Origin: Puccinia triticina
Taxonomy: Eukaryota > Basidiomycota > Pucciniomycetes > Pucciniales > Pucciniaceae
Direction of reading: 5' to 3'
NCBI RefSeq assembly: GCF_026914185.1
Contig: NC_070559.1
Location: forward strand, 2,728,001-2,792,000
Length of the DNA stretch: 64,000 nucleotides
Shown here: piece after piece, positions 34,909-46,760 of the stretch
How positions within the stretch are numbered: position 1 is the first letter of the stretch
How the letters are laid out: each line of letters begins with the position of its first letter
Translations under genes and position numbers: made by a program
Notes under the pieces: model-generated
Told to the model about the DNA's origin: nothing
Database searches by the model: none
What the model saw: only the letters and a program-made list of their open reading frames with translations

Positions 34909-36001
34909 TGTATGTATGTATCGGTGAGAGCCAAGAATTTGGCTCCATTATAATGTATCGGATTTCGTTGATACTCACGTTTTCGGCTTTGGGTGGTTCC
35001 TTGGTAGCGATTTAATGTTGGATACATCGTTCTCAGGATTTACTGGAGGCATTCTGCCAGAGATTGTTTGTGGCGCTGGAGTAGCCAATTCGGCGGGGCC
35101 TTCTGCCTGGATTTATTGTGTGTGCGCAAATAATGGGTGGTCCAAATGATTAACATTTCATTTGATAACTCGTGTTTACGATGTGCTGAGCCTGAGGGCT
35201 AATCTAATCTTTTGAGCCAAGAAGGTGCATGACAATGTGGTCAAATTGGCAAGGAGGGAGGCCATCTGATTGTTGTAAACGGTGTGTTGTCGACGTTACG
35301 TCGTATATTACATGATGATTTTCTATTTACATGAAGCGTAGGCAAATTATTTTGCCCAATTAAGTTGAAAGAATTTGTATGATGGTTGCTCGGCTTTAGC
35401 TGTTGATGAGGTGAAACGCATTTGGTCACTTTGCAATACTGCTGTGATGCTGGGGTGCATGTCATCGTGCCGCCTGCTTGTGGTGGAGAAAGGGTCCGAA
35501 GGGGTGCTGCATCAAAAGCTGTCGCCGTCTTGGGCGCGGCGCAGCTACGCAATCGTTCCGGTCGAAGCCGTGGCTATTTTCGGCTTGTCCTGGGAGACAA
35601 GTCGTCAGGGTGTGTTTGCCTTGTCGCGCCCATATGCACTGTTGCTCCGAGGCGAGTGGCATGTCGAAGGTGACAGAATGGATTGGATGTTGCCTATGTG
35701 GGTAGAAAGGGTGTCGCAATGGCGCCGGCGGAGCGATACGCCCGTCGAATGCACCCTTGTCTTCGGGGCCGTGGTACGGGACGACTCGGCACGAGCGACC
35801 GTCGCGCGCGACTGGTGGAGCGGTTTGGTGTTCCGCTCAAAGCTCGAGGGTCGGATACCTGTGGCGAGGAACGCTTAAAGTCACGGCTCTGTTGGAACAA
35901 ATCGCCTGCATATTTCACTATAGCATAATCACGTACAGATATACCGTGCAAGTTCTACAAATCTTCCTACTCCTCGTGTGAAGACTACTTAAATTTCAAA
36001 C
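34909..36001 (+). other. spacer with an unassigned 167-codon frame
   Basis: The frame at 35375-35878 codes for 167 residues, rich in Trp, Arg and Val (GEWHVEGDRMDWMLPMWVE), in locally GC-richer DNA. I recognise no family. It may be a captured host exon or chance. Other frames on both strands overlap it. Confidence 0.3.
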
Positions 36002-36859
36002 ATGCCAGAAAATAACCGTTGCGTTGCGCTAACTTCTCAGAAGGTTCCGCATGCCGATAGGCTTCGATTCAGGGGGAGTGTATCGATCGAACACAACGTG
36101 AGTGCCTCAGGGGCAACGCAGCGTCTTAATGTCCTAATGGAGTGTTTTGCTGACAATCTCTGAATAGGCGTCAGTTGAAGAAGACAATCATGGTATCGCG
36201 GAAACAAATCTTCTGGGCAGCTGGATCCCCTGCACAGGTCAAGATACGGATGGGCAACGATGGTTTGGAGCCAACTTGCGGTCACACTTCTTTGCAGGGA
36301 GAAACCTCCGTGTTGGCAAAACCTATTATATGCGGGGTTCGGTTGTGAGGTCTTATGTGACATCAATAATTGAGCTTGAGTTCTACACCGCGGTGGCTTC
36401 GCCGAATGAGTATTTGTCCAACTCGGCTTCGTCATTGCGTCTTTTGGTGAACGCGGTAGGGACAATTAAAACCATCGATCAATACGAATTTGGTCTTGAT
36501 GGGGAATACACCTATTGGTTGACTGTGGCACACGTACTTGAGGTGAGTTGCGTTGTGGAAGTTTTGACGAGCCTCAACTGACAACTGGCGGACGCACGTG
36601 GGGAGTAGGGCCATGGAGGAGTAATGACGGCGAGGTTTGTCATTAGGCATTCGGTCTGCCCCGACATCTATCTGGGGGAGCAGCTGGTCGGCTCGCGAGC
36701 GTGGTTCACCGGTCGGCTTAATGGGAGCAGTGTGGTAACCGGCGAGCCGGTTGTATACGTGAGTCGGAATCTTGGCTGATGTGGTGATGAATCACGGCTT
36801 ACGAGGAATTATTCCATGGTGGGCAGGTGGAATCCGGTCGTATTGAGTTTTCGGGATGA
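36002..36859 (+). CDS. RPA-like OB-fold protein B of Helitron 1
   Basis: Four exons (36002-36097, 36168-36542, 36609-36758, 36827-36859), all introns phase 0, joined frame 217 aa with no stop. The central part has the layout of an OB fold (LRVGKTYYMRGSVVRSYV, then EYTYWLTVAHVLE). The intron after TVAHVLE falls at the same place as the intron after TVAHSDWDAE in protein A, and the next exon is 150 versus 153 nt, so A and B are diverged copies of one gene. It sits downstream of the Rep-helicase, before the Helitron 3-prime end. If the last intron is not used, the frame ends at 36779 instead. Confidence 0.65.
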
Positions 36860-37141
36860 TGTTTGGTGTTCTCGTGTCGGGGCCGGGTGGGCGGTTTTGA
36901 ATCATATGTTGTGGTGGCGATGTTTGTGTGCGGGTGGCAAATGTTGGGTGAACTTGTGTGCAACGATGATGGCTTCTCGCCGGATGTTTGGCGATCTTGA
37001 GACGAGTGGCGAGGGGAGGGGGAGTGCCGATCGGGGGGGATCGTGAGGGTTCGGTGTACAGGCCCCATGCCTTCTGCAACCGTCTGGCGGGCGGCGGAGG
37101 GGACGGGGACGCGCAGCGGGCTGTTGGGTCTGGTGGGCGTA
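36860..37141 (+). other. Helitron 1 subterminal DNA
   Basis: GC-rich, G-biased DNA with overlapping open frames on both strands and no family signal. It is interrupted at 37142 by a MITE. Confidence 0.4.
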
Positions 37142-37773
37142 CAGTGCCCCCCACGACTTCTCAACTACCCCGCGCCTGCAAAAAAAAATTGAACTTTGAA
37201 CAATGTGTTCAAAGTCACAAGGCATGTATCACATGTAAACTATACATTTTTGAGCCCTACAGAAGTAGGAGAACTCAAAAATATAACTTTGAAGTCTGTG
37301 CAATTCCTCAAGAAAAAGTTTCATTTTTTCAGATGCAAAATTTGGAACAGCTGGTTTTAAGACCATAGAATGTGGTTACAGAAGTGTACTATGGACTTAT
37401 AGACTATTTATTATGTATTTAGAGACTAGAATATCCATGTACATACATAATACAGGTGTAGGTATTTATGTAAATATGTACCTCCTTAGTTATTGACGAT
37501 TCCCAGATCCATCAGTACACTCCATGGAATGCGGCAATGTGAAGAATATTTCTTCATTGCTCTCTTGGCAGCGGGTCCAGTAAAATTTCAATAAATTTGG
37601 CATATTATCATGCATGTTCCCAGGTCAGGTTGTTGAAATGTGACATTTGCATCAAAAAATGGGCCAAAAAAAGCTCAGCATCAGCCCACTTTTAATTTTT
37701 TTTTTTGGAAAAAAAAATCTCCAAAATTTGGAACCCCCCTGTAGGGGTAGTTGACAAGTTGTGGGGGGCACTG
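37142..37773. mobile_element. Tc1/mariner-type MITE with TA target duplication
   Basis: Terminal inverted repeats of about 30 bp start CAGTGCCCCCCAC and differ at only two positions. TA dinucleotides flank both ends (37140-37141 and 37774-37775). It is 632 bp, AT-rich inside and without transposase. It sits inside the 3-prime part of Helitron 1, so it is the younger insertion. Confidence 0.8.
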
Positions 37774-37859
37774 TAGCCTGCAGGTGGGGTTTTGGTTTCT
37801 TGGCGTGGGCTGTTGCCTTGGGGGTGAATGGGCGAGGGTGGGCTCTGGGGATTGGTGCC

Positions 37860-37888
37860 CGCAGCGGCGCAGCCGCCTTGGTCTCTAG
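37860..37888 (+). mobile_element. 3-prime terminus of Helitron 1
   Basis: Hairpin GCGGC-GCA-GCCGC, then CTTGGTCTCTAG and a following T. It is nearly identical to the terminus at 15860-15887. Confidence 0.7.
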
Positions 37889-38027
37889 TGTATGAGTGAC
37901 TATAGGTGATATGAGGTGTAGAATCTGAGTATGCAATAATAAGGAGGTATTTGTGAAGGTTTATGGGGAAATGGGCAGTTTAATGATGAATATATGTAAA
38001 AGAAGATAATAAAATACTACTTATGGT

Positions 38028-38393
38028 TTGGAATGGAGCACCACAGCGGTGGACGGAATGCTCAAGGAAATGTTGGATCTACTGGTGCCAAAAGTCACTG
38101 TATCTGAATTGTTGGCTGTGGCTCCGTCGGTAGCCAAAGGAATGAAGAAATGGGTGTCTTGTAGGCGCGTGGAGATTGGTTTGGAGGAGATGAAGGTGGC
38201 GTCTGGGTCTCTGGTGGAAGACTCAGAAGGGGAAGGACGGATCAATGGCATGAAGCTTTACTCTTGCCCGTTGGGGTATATTACCTGTCTGGTTGGCGAC
38301 AAGGATAGTAATGCTCTCCCTTTACACCAGGGAAGCTTTGGGGGCACTCCCCAGGCAGTGCCACAGCTGAATTTGGGGTTAGTTTCTGACTGA
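38028..38393 (+). pseudogene. LTR-retrotransposon Gag/protease fragment
   Basis: The 121-codon frame reads TAVDGMLKEMLDLLVPKVTV, then MKKWVSCRRVEIGLEEM and YSCPLGYITCLVG, a block I associate with rust LTR retrotransposon polyproteins just before the protease. It stops before any protease active site. Assignment is from memory of that pattern. Confidence 0.45.
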
Positions 38394-38734
38394 ACTGGGG
38401 CAGAAGTCCTTACAATGTGATGGTAAATTGTTCAATTACTGAGCAAGAACTATAGACAAATCTAGTTTGGAGTGATATGTAACTGTTGGACGTGAAAAGT
38501 TCTACATTTTAAAATCAAGTAGCTCTTGCTTATCCATTTTTTTTTTACATTGGGGTGAACTGCCTTCATCAAATATATATCACACTTGAAATGCAACTGC
38601 CTAGATTTGGATAAAGAAAGTATCAGAAGTGCAAAACATTTTAATATTTTCACAAGAGCAGTAGAACTGTATTTTGTCTGGGTACACAAGGGTGACGCAG
38701 TTCATAAATCACTCAGCTGCAAATGCCCCTCTGT

Positions 38735-39370
38735 TCCAAAAAATTTGCTATTGAAGTGTGATTTGTCACCCTATTGTACGTGCGTACAATAGGGTGACAA
38801 ATCATGTTCCATCAGGGCAGTTACACTAATTTTTCTTAAATTTTACCCTCATTTACTCGGCAGAAGTCCCTTTCTGGTCTGAAAAGTTTGTGATTTGTCA
38901 CCTTATTGTACGCGCGTACAATAGGGTGACAAATCACAAACTGTTCAGACCAGAGGGAAATTTTTGCCCAGTAAATCAGGGTGAAATGGTTTGGAAGCAA
39001 TTCAGCTGGACATGTCCCTCTGGTCTGAAAATTGTGTGATTTGTCACCCTAGTACAATAGAGTGACAAATCACACACAAGTCATACACTTTCCAGACCAG
39101 AAGGATATTTCTAGCAGAATTTTTTCCAAACCGCGTCACCCTCATTTAATTGGCAAAAATTCACCCTTGGTCTGAAAAGTATGTGATATGTCACCCTATT
39201 GTACGTGCGTACAATAGGGTGACAAATCAGGCACTTTTGCGGCCAGAGGGGGACTTCTGCCGAGTAAATGAGGGTAAAATTTAAGAAAAATTAATGTAAC
39301 TTCCCTGATGGAATATGATTTGTCAACCTATTGTACGCACGCACAATAGGGTGACAAATCAAAGACCAAT
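38735..39370. repeat. nested inverted repeat with five TTTGTCACCCTATTGTAC hairpins
   Basis: Palindromes of up to 42 bp with arms ATTTGTCACCCTATTGTACG occur near 38758, 38890, 39039 (short), 39185 and 39320. The spacers between them form a larger inverted repeat: GTTCCATCAGGG..TTTACTCGGCAGAAGTCCC at 38803-38872 pairs with 39240-39318. No coding capacity. Probably a foldback element. Confidence 0.8.
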
Positions 39371-40013
39371 CACATTCTGTTGAGGCCACAGTAATGGGTA
39401 CAGGATGATGAAATGGTTCCAACACTATTCAGGTTGACTTCACCCTTGGGTACAAACAATGTGTGAGTGGTACTTTACACTTTAGTTAAACTTTGGTTAC
39501 AGGCACTTTGTGTTCTGTGTTCCAGTCTAGTTACTAATGATTTACAGAAGAGTTCCAGCTGAGTTATGGATACTTCATCCCAACCAGGGATTTCCCAGTT
39601 TCTGAAAAAAAAAATTCCAGCACTTCCCACAACCTGAGGGCTTCCATAGCGAGCTGAAACTCCGGAGCCCTGGTCCATTTCCTCTCATCAAGATGCTCTA
39701 TTTATACCTTTCAAATCCTCTCGCTCAACGCCGCCGCCGCACACAAACATCGGCCCCAATTATATTGTATTCGTAAGGCCATTGTTCCTGTTCTTTGTTC
39801 CCTATTCCCCATTTCCATCTGCATCACACCAATCAATCATTCATTTTCCTGATTTGTGTTTTTCCCAAACCTCCCTACCTCTATCCCCTGATCAAACAAT
39901 CCATAATGCCCAGTAATGCAGCTTCTTCCTTTACCAAATCAATTATTGATGAGGTTCCACATTGTTCACCCGGAAACGTTGACCAACCAACACAAATCCA
40001 GCCTGTCCTCAAC

Positions 40014-40435
40014 CGCAATACGAAGTTGTTGCTCACAATTCCAGGCAGAAATACCAATTCGTACGCTCCTCTGCCTGTAATTCTTCATCAATCAAGACCG
40101 GGACTGGAAACTCTTCTCACCTCAAATTCACCTACGCGCACCCCTTTTCCCTTTATTTGAGTGTGTGTTCATATGTCAGCCGAACCCCTCAAGAGTCAAT
40201 GCTACCGCCGTTCACGTCCAATCAGAACTGCAATAGGAAGGCGTTGCCCACAATTCCAGGCAGAAATACCAATTCGTACGCTCCTCTGCCCGTAATTATT
40301 ATTCAATCAAGACTGGGACTGGAAACACTACTTGCCTCAAATTCAACTACCCGCACCCCTCCTCCCTTTTTCTGAGACTGTGTTCATATCTCAGCCGAAC
40401 TTCTCCAGAGCCGATGCTACCGCCGTACTCAGAAT
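40014..40435. repeat. tandem repeat, 215 bp x 2
   Basis: Two copies with a period of about 215 bp, marked by ACAATTCCAGGCAGAAATAC (40036 and 40251) and GCTACCGCCG (40201 and 40415). They lie upstream of the Helitron 2 genes. Confidence 0.85.
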
Positions 40436-41535
40436 CACCCCACCTCACGTTATAAATACCACTCCACTCAGTCTCATTACAACCTAAACAAACATCAATG
40501 TTGAAAACCACAAATTGTCACAGAGCTATGGAGATTCCACCACCTACCATTACCGCTACTCTTCCTTTGTCATCCCTCTGCTATGTCCCCTCTTGATCCC
40601 AATTTCTCACATTTCTATTTGACACATCCGCGGTCAAACTCCATCCCTCCTCCAAAACAATTCTACCCCCTCTCTATAAAATCAAACTCTGCCGCACCTC
40701 CGAAACACCTCTACCTTCTGACTCCTCCTTACAATTCAACAGTTTCCTGGATTTATCTTCTATATCAAATTCATGCCTCACTATTGACATAATTGTCCCA
40801 ATTAATCAATGGGAGATCCGACCCACTGTCCCTGAACCATCCACTACTTCCATAGCCATTCAAGGTTTTCTACATATTCTGGTCATATCCCAACAAATCT
40901 ACGCACATTCACCGGTCACTGGGCCCGTAGGTTTTCTCAATCCTATGTCATACCACCCCCTTAGACTTCAACGGCTCAATCCGTATTCCAGAGTGGTCCT
41001 CTATTTGTCCTCCACCTAGGACCTGAAGTTTCTCTCGACACCAACAATCAACTCCTACCCACTAATCTCATCAATTTCGCAGGAATCATCGCCGGTTACA
41101 TCAGACGAAGCCCCACATAATAGTATGTATCTACATGACTTCTTATCATTCACTGCTTCAGACTCATCTACTTGTCCAAATATTTTCCCCAGGTCCATTC
41201 TTTACATCCTACCCTAGATATCAACCTCCTCATTCCTACCACTCTTGGTCCCATTATTCAATGAACAGTTTTATATTCACAATCACTGCATCCAATTCCC
41301 TAAGCATAACCATTGTATTCCTACTCAAATTTCACATGTAGTTATCAGTCCTAGACCTTTCCTTCACGTACTCATCTTGACGTCTTCAATTGCTGGGTTG
41401 TTCTCAAAAATGTAGCTTTGCAATTCATTGTATCACCCAACTTGCAATGGAAATAAACACAACTCAATTCTTTTCCAAAACAAAATCAGGGACCCAAACC
41501 CTAGCACACAGCCACCCCTGTGCAACTCGTGCCCA
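40436..41535. other. no recognised gene
   Basis: C/T-biased DNA with many short plus-strand frames under 80 codons. Probably decayed Helitron interior. Confidence 0.35.
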
Positions 41536-41649
41536 GCACCAGGAAAAAACAATGATCACTTGTCTGCAAGTGACATCAAAAAGTACAAAGGCCCCTTTGT
41601 ACTTTGCTATGTCACTTGTTGGCAAGTGATCATTCTTTTTTCCTGGTGC
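41536..41649. mobile_element. 114-bp hairpin MITE
   Basis: A near-perfect palindrome with arms of about 55 bp: GCACCAGGAAAAAACAATGA at the left pairs with the right end. The inner arms AAGTACAAAGG/CCTTTGTACTT almost meet at the centre. No target duplication is certain. Confidence 0.7.
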
Positions 41650-44600
41650 AGGACATGTCTCCCTTTACCTCTACTCACCTCAAATCAGCCATGACCCCTT
41701 ACCGCTCATCCTATACAGATCCTGTCATGTCATAATTTCCCAGTCAATGCCTCATGTCCATTTCCCTCCACCTCCCACTAAATTTCCTCCTTGCATTACA
41801 AACGCCAAACTCTCCTCAGAAGCCTATCCGCTTTTTAAATTGGTTCAACCCAAGCCCCACGCGCCCACAAAACAACCTTACAGACTATCTTGAAGCTCAA
41901 AAGTCATCCATCATTGTGTCTGTGAAAGAATCCAGTTCCGACACCCCCATGCTTAATTCCACAAACTCATCCAATGAGGAGCTAAAATTGTTCAAACATA
42001 CAGTACCATTACCGATTCCCCCATGCATAGAACCCTTGGCAATTCCCAGAATTAGCGCATGAATTAAAGTTGTCTCTATTGCACCCCACCCCATGGGTGC
42101 CTTATCCGGTGACACAAACGTAAAGCAAATCATATTCCGCAACTAGCTTTCTAATTCTAAACTTATCCTTCTCCCAGCAACCAGATCTTATTCTGTTACC
42201 AAATAGCAATGTCTTTGACATCACAAAAGTCATTCCGCAACTCGTCATTACCAGTCGCGTATGGTTAACAGGTCAAGTTCTTCGCATTGAGCGTCAATAC
42301 ATATTTGTTGAAGTTTGTCATAGCCTTTTACGCTTCATACACCAACCCTTCGACCACTGTCTTTTATTGTTTAGCCTGATCGTGTCAGCTATACTGGCCC
42401 TTGAAATAGAGTCTCCGAAAATGGTAATTTCTCAATTATCCGTAACAATTTCCTAAATTACGCTCAAATTTTTTTATGTCCCCAAATAAGTACTATTGTG
42501 AATCTCCTCAAATCAACACACACAATTCTAGCTTTTTCCGGAATTGACCGCGCTCAATTCCTAGCTTTACAATGTCTCATCTTATGCACCTGGGCAAACC
42601 TTTTCATGTATCCAAGCCATTCCCGTCCCCCGCCTTGATGGCACTCCTCTCGACGGCAGCAATACTCACCACTCATTTCTAATTCCGGCCAGCTCCTAGG
42701 GTCACTACTCTACCACATCCTCAGCCCATAAATAAACCAACTCAGGCAACATGTTTGTCAGAGCTACATCCCCAATCCTGTACCAAATTCCTACTTTCCA
42801 CATGGTTTTCATCCGGAGTTTCACCTTTGTCGCAGATCCCCCGCGCCTTAGCAGCAATAATATATTCAAAATTGTAGACAGTACCCCTTGGAGATCCACC
42901 ATCAAAGACATGTCTCCGCTCTCCAATTTTCATTTCAAAATTTTTACATCAGCACCCCGTGGCACTGCTCCCTCTTCCGCTTCATGGCTGGTATTTGAGG
43001 GCAAAGCTACAGCTGCCTACAATGCTTGAAACATCATAATACAATGCTACTCCTCTTCTTACCATTTTGAAGTACCGCAGCAATTCAAAACGTTACCCTT
43101 TCCACACCTCATTGGTGACTTGAAAATCATTCAACAGTATCCACAAATCTTAGCGCTGGACCCTGAAACTCAACATGTTAGTTCTCCTTCAACATCAACT
43201 CAACAATCTAAGCTGACCACATTTCAAAGTCCTCCCTGTTTGTTTGCCAATTTGAATCTGTTCAAAGCCATCCACCTGCGTTGGAACTCAACAACACTTA
43301 CCATGTTCAAGCTCACATCACCAAAACTAGGGACGGGATAATTCAGCTCCAAGTCAGTCAGCACCATAATCATAATTCACTTTTTGCCCAGCAATAACTC
43401 ATTAAATTTCCTCTCTTTTCAGATTAATCACCTATTTGACTACAAACTTTGTCTTCACATCAGTTGCAAAAGTCCTACAAGAGCTTAAATCATAGTACTA
43501 CAACTCTTAAACCATTATTTGAACACGCTTCCCAATCTTTCACAATTGTAAACTTTATTTCATCATTGTGGAATCACAACTTTGCCGCTTTTTGGAATCG
43601 TCTACTACTTGAAATATTTGTGTCGTCAGATCATAGACAGTAATCTGACTCATGAGCTTCTCCTGCATAAAATTCACGCAGGAGCGCGGCCTCAACTGGA
43701 AATTATAATCTTCCCGTTAAACACCCACAATTCATAATGAAACCTGAGTCACACACGTAACCGCAAAATAATTGCTCTGCAATTGTTTCATTGCTCTTCT
43801 TCCCAAATCATGCATGATGAACTGAGCATATGACCTTGGCAAACCAATGACAATCACCAATGCGTGATTTGCTCAGGCAATACTATTCAGTTGCATTGTC
43901 GTGGTAGGATACTTTACGTATCCCAGGCTTCAAGTCTTAATTCAGAAGAACACCACTGACTCAAAACTCACAAAATCAAATCCATCGTATACTCAAAAAT
44001 AGACAAAATACTTGCTAAACATAGCCGACCGCTTGGACATGCAGCCATAAGTATTTCGCAGTGAAATTCTACTATTGCCATGATTCCGGATTCTCCGTTG
44101 GAAACAGAAAAATTCCGCTACTTAAACCGCCTCTCGCACTTCATGCTTCTGCATGTATCTTGGTGTCATCCTCTAGGCACGTTGGGTTTCCCTTCTCCAG
44201 CTCAGAAAAACATTACAACACTAAAACGCAATCGATGAAATTGTATATCCAAAACCAGCACAGGCAATCCTCAAGCGGATTGACAACATGGACATAGAAA
44301 GTTCTTAAACATTGTCTCGATGATACTATGTATATCAATGTGTTCCGGGAGCCTGTCTTGGATGCAGGCTCAGCTTCCTACCTAAACAGGTCTTCTTCCT
44401 TCTTAGAAAATTCAGCATTTGGTTACCGCCATTGATACAATTTCTTGTTCCAGTTTCAAATCAGTTTCTTGTAGGCAATTTCAAATGTATTCTGACTCCA
44501 TTTCCAATACTACAGTATCATACTATCATACATACTCAATGTGCCGCTCCCGCTAACTCAAATAACATCCAAGAAACTTTTTCCGGCGCCTACTCTTGTT

Positions 44601-45065
44601 ACATTATTATTTGTGACCTTAGCAACAATTAGTTCCCTGTTGAATCCATAGCATGACTGTCATAACATTACCTTAACCGACCATTTGTATGACCTATTTT
44701 TGGACCATTCTCAGATCCCAGCGTTAGTTTGACGCAACTAAGTAAGCTATTCCTTATTCCGGGATCCCGTATACTCCATTTGGAACAACACCTACTCTAT
44801 TCCTACAAACTTCACCGACGCCAAATAACATAAATAGCTGTCATCACTTCCCCTTAAACGCCTGTCCCCGCACCAGATCCTCTGTTTTCAAACAACATTA
44901 TAATATTGACTTTCAACCTACAAAACCGGTCTATTCAGCTTACATCTTCCATTCTGTCCTCTTACTCGCCCATATCTCACACAAACAATCCTGGTTATCA
45001 AACATGGCCACTCAAAAACGGCTCAGCCACCCTATGCAAACCCAAAGCCCAGTTAATATTTTTGA
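41650..45065. other. decayed Helitron 2 interior, no gene recognised
   Basis: Plus-strand frames of 60-102 codons are unusually frequent (for example 41754-42062 and 42751-43029). None carries a motif I can name, and no splice chain joins them. They may be remnants of one or more captured or OB-fold genes. Confidence 0.35.
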
Positions 45066-46260
45066 AATGGTGTGCCTCTCAATCATTCCTTCTCCAACTT
45101 ACCATACCAAACCTTTTCTAAGCCTCAGCTCTTCACTTCCCAGCAGCTTGACCAAAAAATCGCCCCTGGATTGGTTTATGGTCAACTCTTCTATTCTACT
45201 TCCATTGCTTATACAGACCCTGACTCTTGAGAAGAAAAAAATCTCTTAGTAAAGCTGTGCGGTTATGGGTCTGCCATCTCAGCATTAATTGAAAACCGAG
45301 TTTACATAGTGTCTGGCAAGATGATTGCTCCTAACTCCAATGTTACCCCGGTGTTCTATTTTGACACTGACCTGCTTCTTGACGTTGGTGAATCCGAGAC
45401 CTGTCCTATCAAATTCTCTGACAAGTGCTCCGTTGTTGGATTTGGTATTGTCATTGCTAAACGTGAAGTGTCTGAAGAGCTTGTAAACAGCACGATTAAA
45501 AATCTCATTGTTACCCTCCAACATTTGGATTATGATCCTTTGGTAAGTTTGTTCTATACCATCCTCAACAACCGATCCACTTGGTTCCTGACGCTGAGAA
45601 CATTTAGACCAAGCAACAAATCCAGTTCAAGGCCCAATACAAAATCAGCGGTTGCAAAAACTTGGCCAATACCTTCGGCCTGTTCCAACTTGGACGCGAG
45701 GCGCTCCTCTCTGGAAACATTTGTGGTTATGACAAAGAGACTTTTATGTGGATGATCAATGTATGTTTACAATGATCCAATGCCTGATCTACATTACTGA
45801 CATGTTACCATATCTGGCCAAGACCCTTGCGGTCTCAATTGCGTCAGGTCATCAATCAACTGGCTTGATCCAGAATCTAGGGCCCGGTAAAACTCCCGCT
45901 GTTCGCCGCCGCCCTGGGTTGTAAGTCAATCCTTTATCTTATTCTCTTGTTGTTCCGTTGCTGATATACTTATCCCAATACAGGATCTCATTGGAAGATT
46001 GGGGCAGTTCGAGTTTGAAACCAATTCAGATCAATGATGAAGCGGCGATAGTTAGCCACGTTCCATCCACTTCTGAATCAGCTCCTGGCAACGGCGAAGC
46101 CAATCACAAGAATTATTACAACACTATTGCCAGCACAGGTTCCAAAAAAAGAACTAGGAAGGACATTCTTGCTGATGCTAAACGCGCCAAGAAGGACCTG
46201 TGCGCACCGGCAGACGCAAAGCCCTTGGCCTCCGGAAATGTTCAAGGACCAATCCCCTGA
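45066..46260 (+). pseudogene. RPA-like OB-fold protein of Helitron 2
   Basis: Exons about 45066-45542, 45608-45760, 45823-45920 and 45984-46260; introns of 65, 62 and 63 nt with GT..AG ends. Exon 1 contains ENRVYIVSGKMIAPN, matching TIYSISGKMIAMN in Helitron 1 protein A. Exon 2 is 153 nt in both. The C-terminus KKRTRKDILADAKRAKK matches RGRPRKDILKEAAKNMKK. One TGA (45228, in PDS*EEKN) interrupts exon 1 and no start codon is certain, so I call it a pseudogene; from 45231 on the spliced frame is open. Compared with protein A it lacks the long acidic run. Confidence 0.6.
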
Positions 46261-46760
46261 ATCCTGCTCTGTCTACATTACTTAGTAGCTGTTCAATACA
46301 AACAGGCCCTCATATTGGTTTTGTTCCCTAGACGACCATTTATTGGTTCTGTTCCCTAGATTTGGTCTTCCTTGCACCTGTGTCCACTCGGAATTCTCCT
46401 ATTCCGCCGCTTCTCCTCATTCTCTTATTTATAGACATGTAGCTAAATTCACCTGTAGCAAAATTCCAACCCCTTTTGATAAACCATCTTTGAAAAACCT
46501 CCCTGCGTCTGCCTTTACCAGGCCTTGTGATACGTGCTTCCTGAAATGTCAACCGTTGGGTCTACGGTTGGCTAACCGTGCATCTCTCTTGCTATTAATT
46601 AAGTCCAATTTTTCAACCTCGACTCTTCTCCTTCACTCCCTTATTGTGTTCATTTGAGTCGTCGACCCACCCCTGAGCGTCCACTATCAACCTAAACTGT
46701 CCGATTATATTTGTATGATTCAACTTCTGTTGAGGTTTTGTTGCCGTAACCAAAACTCAC
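46261..46760 (+). other. spacer between OB-fold gene and Rep-helicase of Helitron 2
   Basis: AT-rich intergenic DNA, likely the promoter of the Rep gene. No motif can be fixed. Confidence 0.4.

Larger units (their letters stand above)
26200..37888 (+). mobile_element. Helitron 1 (autonomous type, 5-prime end approximate)
   Basis: A Rep-helicase gene, two OB-fold genes and a 3-prime end of hairpin GCGGCGCAGCCGC plus CTTGGTCTCTAG before T (CTAG at 37885-37888) define a plus-strand Helitron. The 5-prime TC end is not resolved; 26200 is only where Helitron-like leader DNA seems to begin. Two diverged repeats of about 195 bp (26930-27125 and 27130-27320, sharing GCTCACCAACTCC and CAGACGCCG) lie before the first gene. 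Confidence 0.7.

Noticed and set aside
36792..37154. Two 120-codon minus-strand frames
   Set aside because: Pro/Thr-rich shadows of G-rich subterminal Helitron DNA; both frames open together and cross into the mariner-type MITE.
38735..39370. CRISPR-like repeat-spacer pattern
   Set aside because: Spacers are themselves an inverted repeat and repeat units differ in length; a foldback element explains it.
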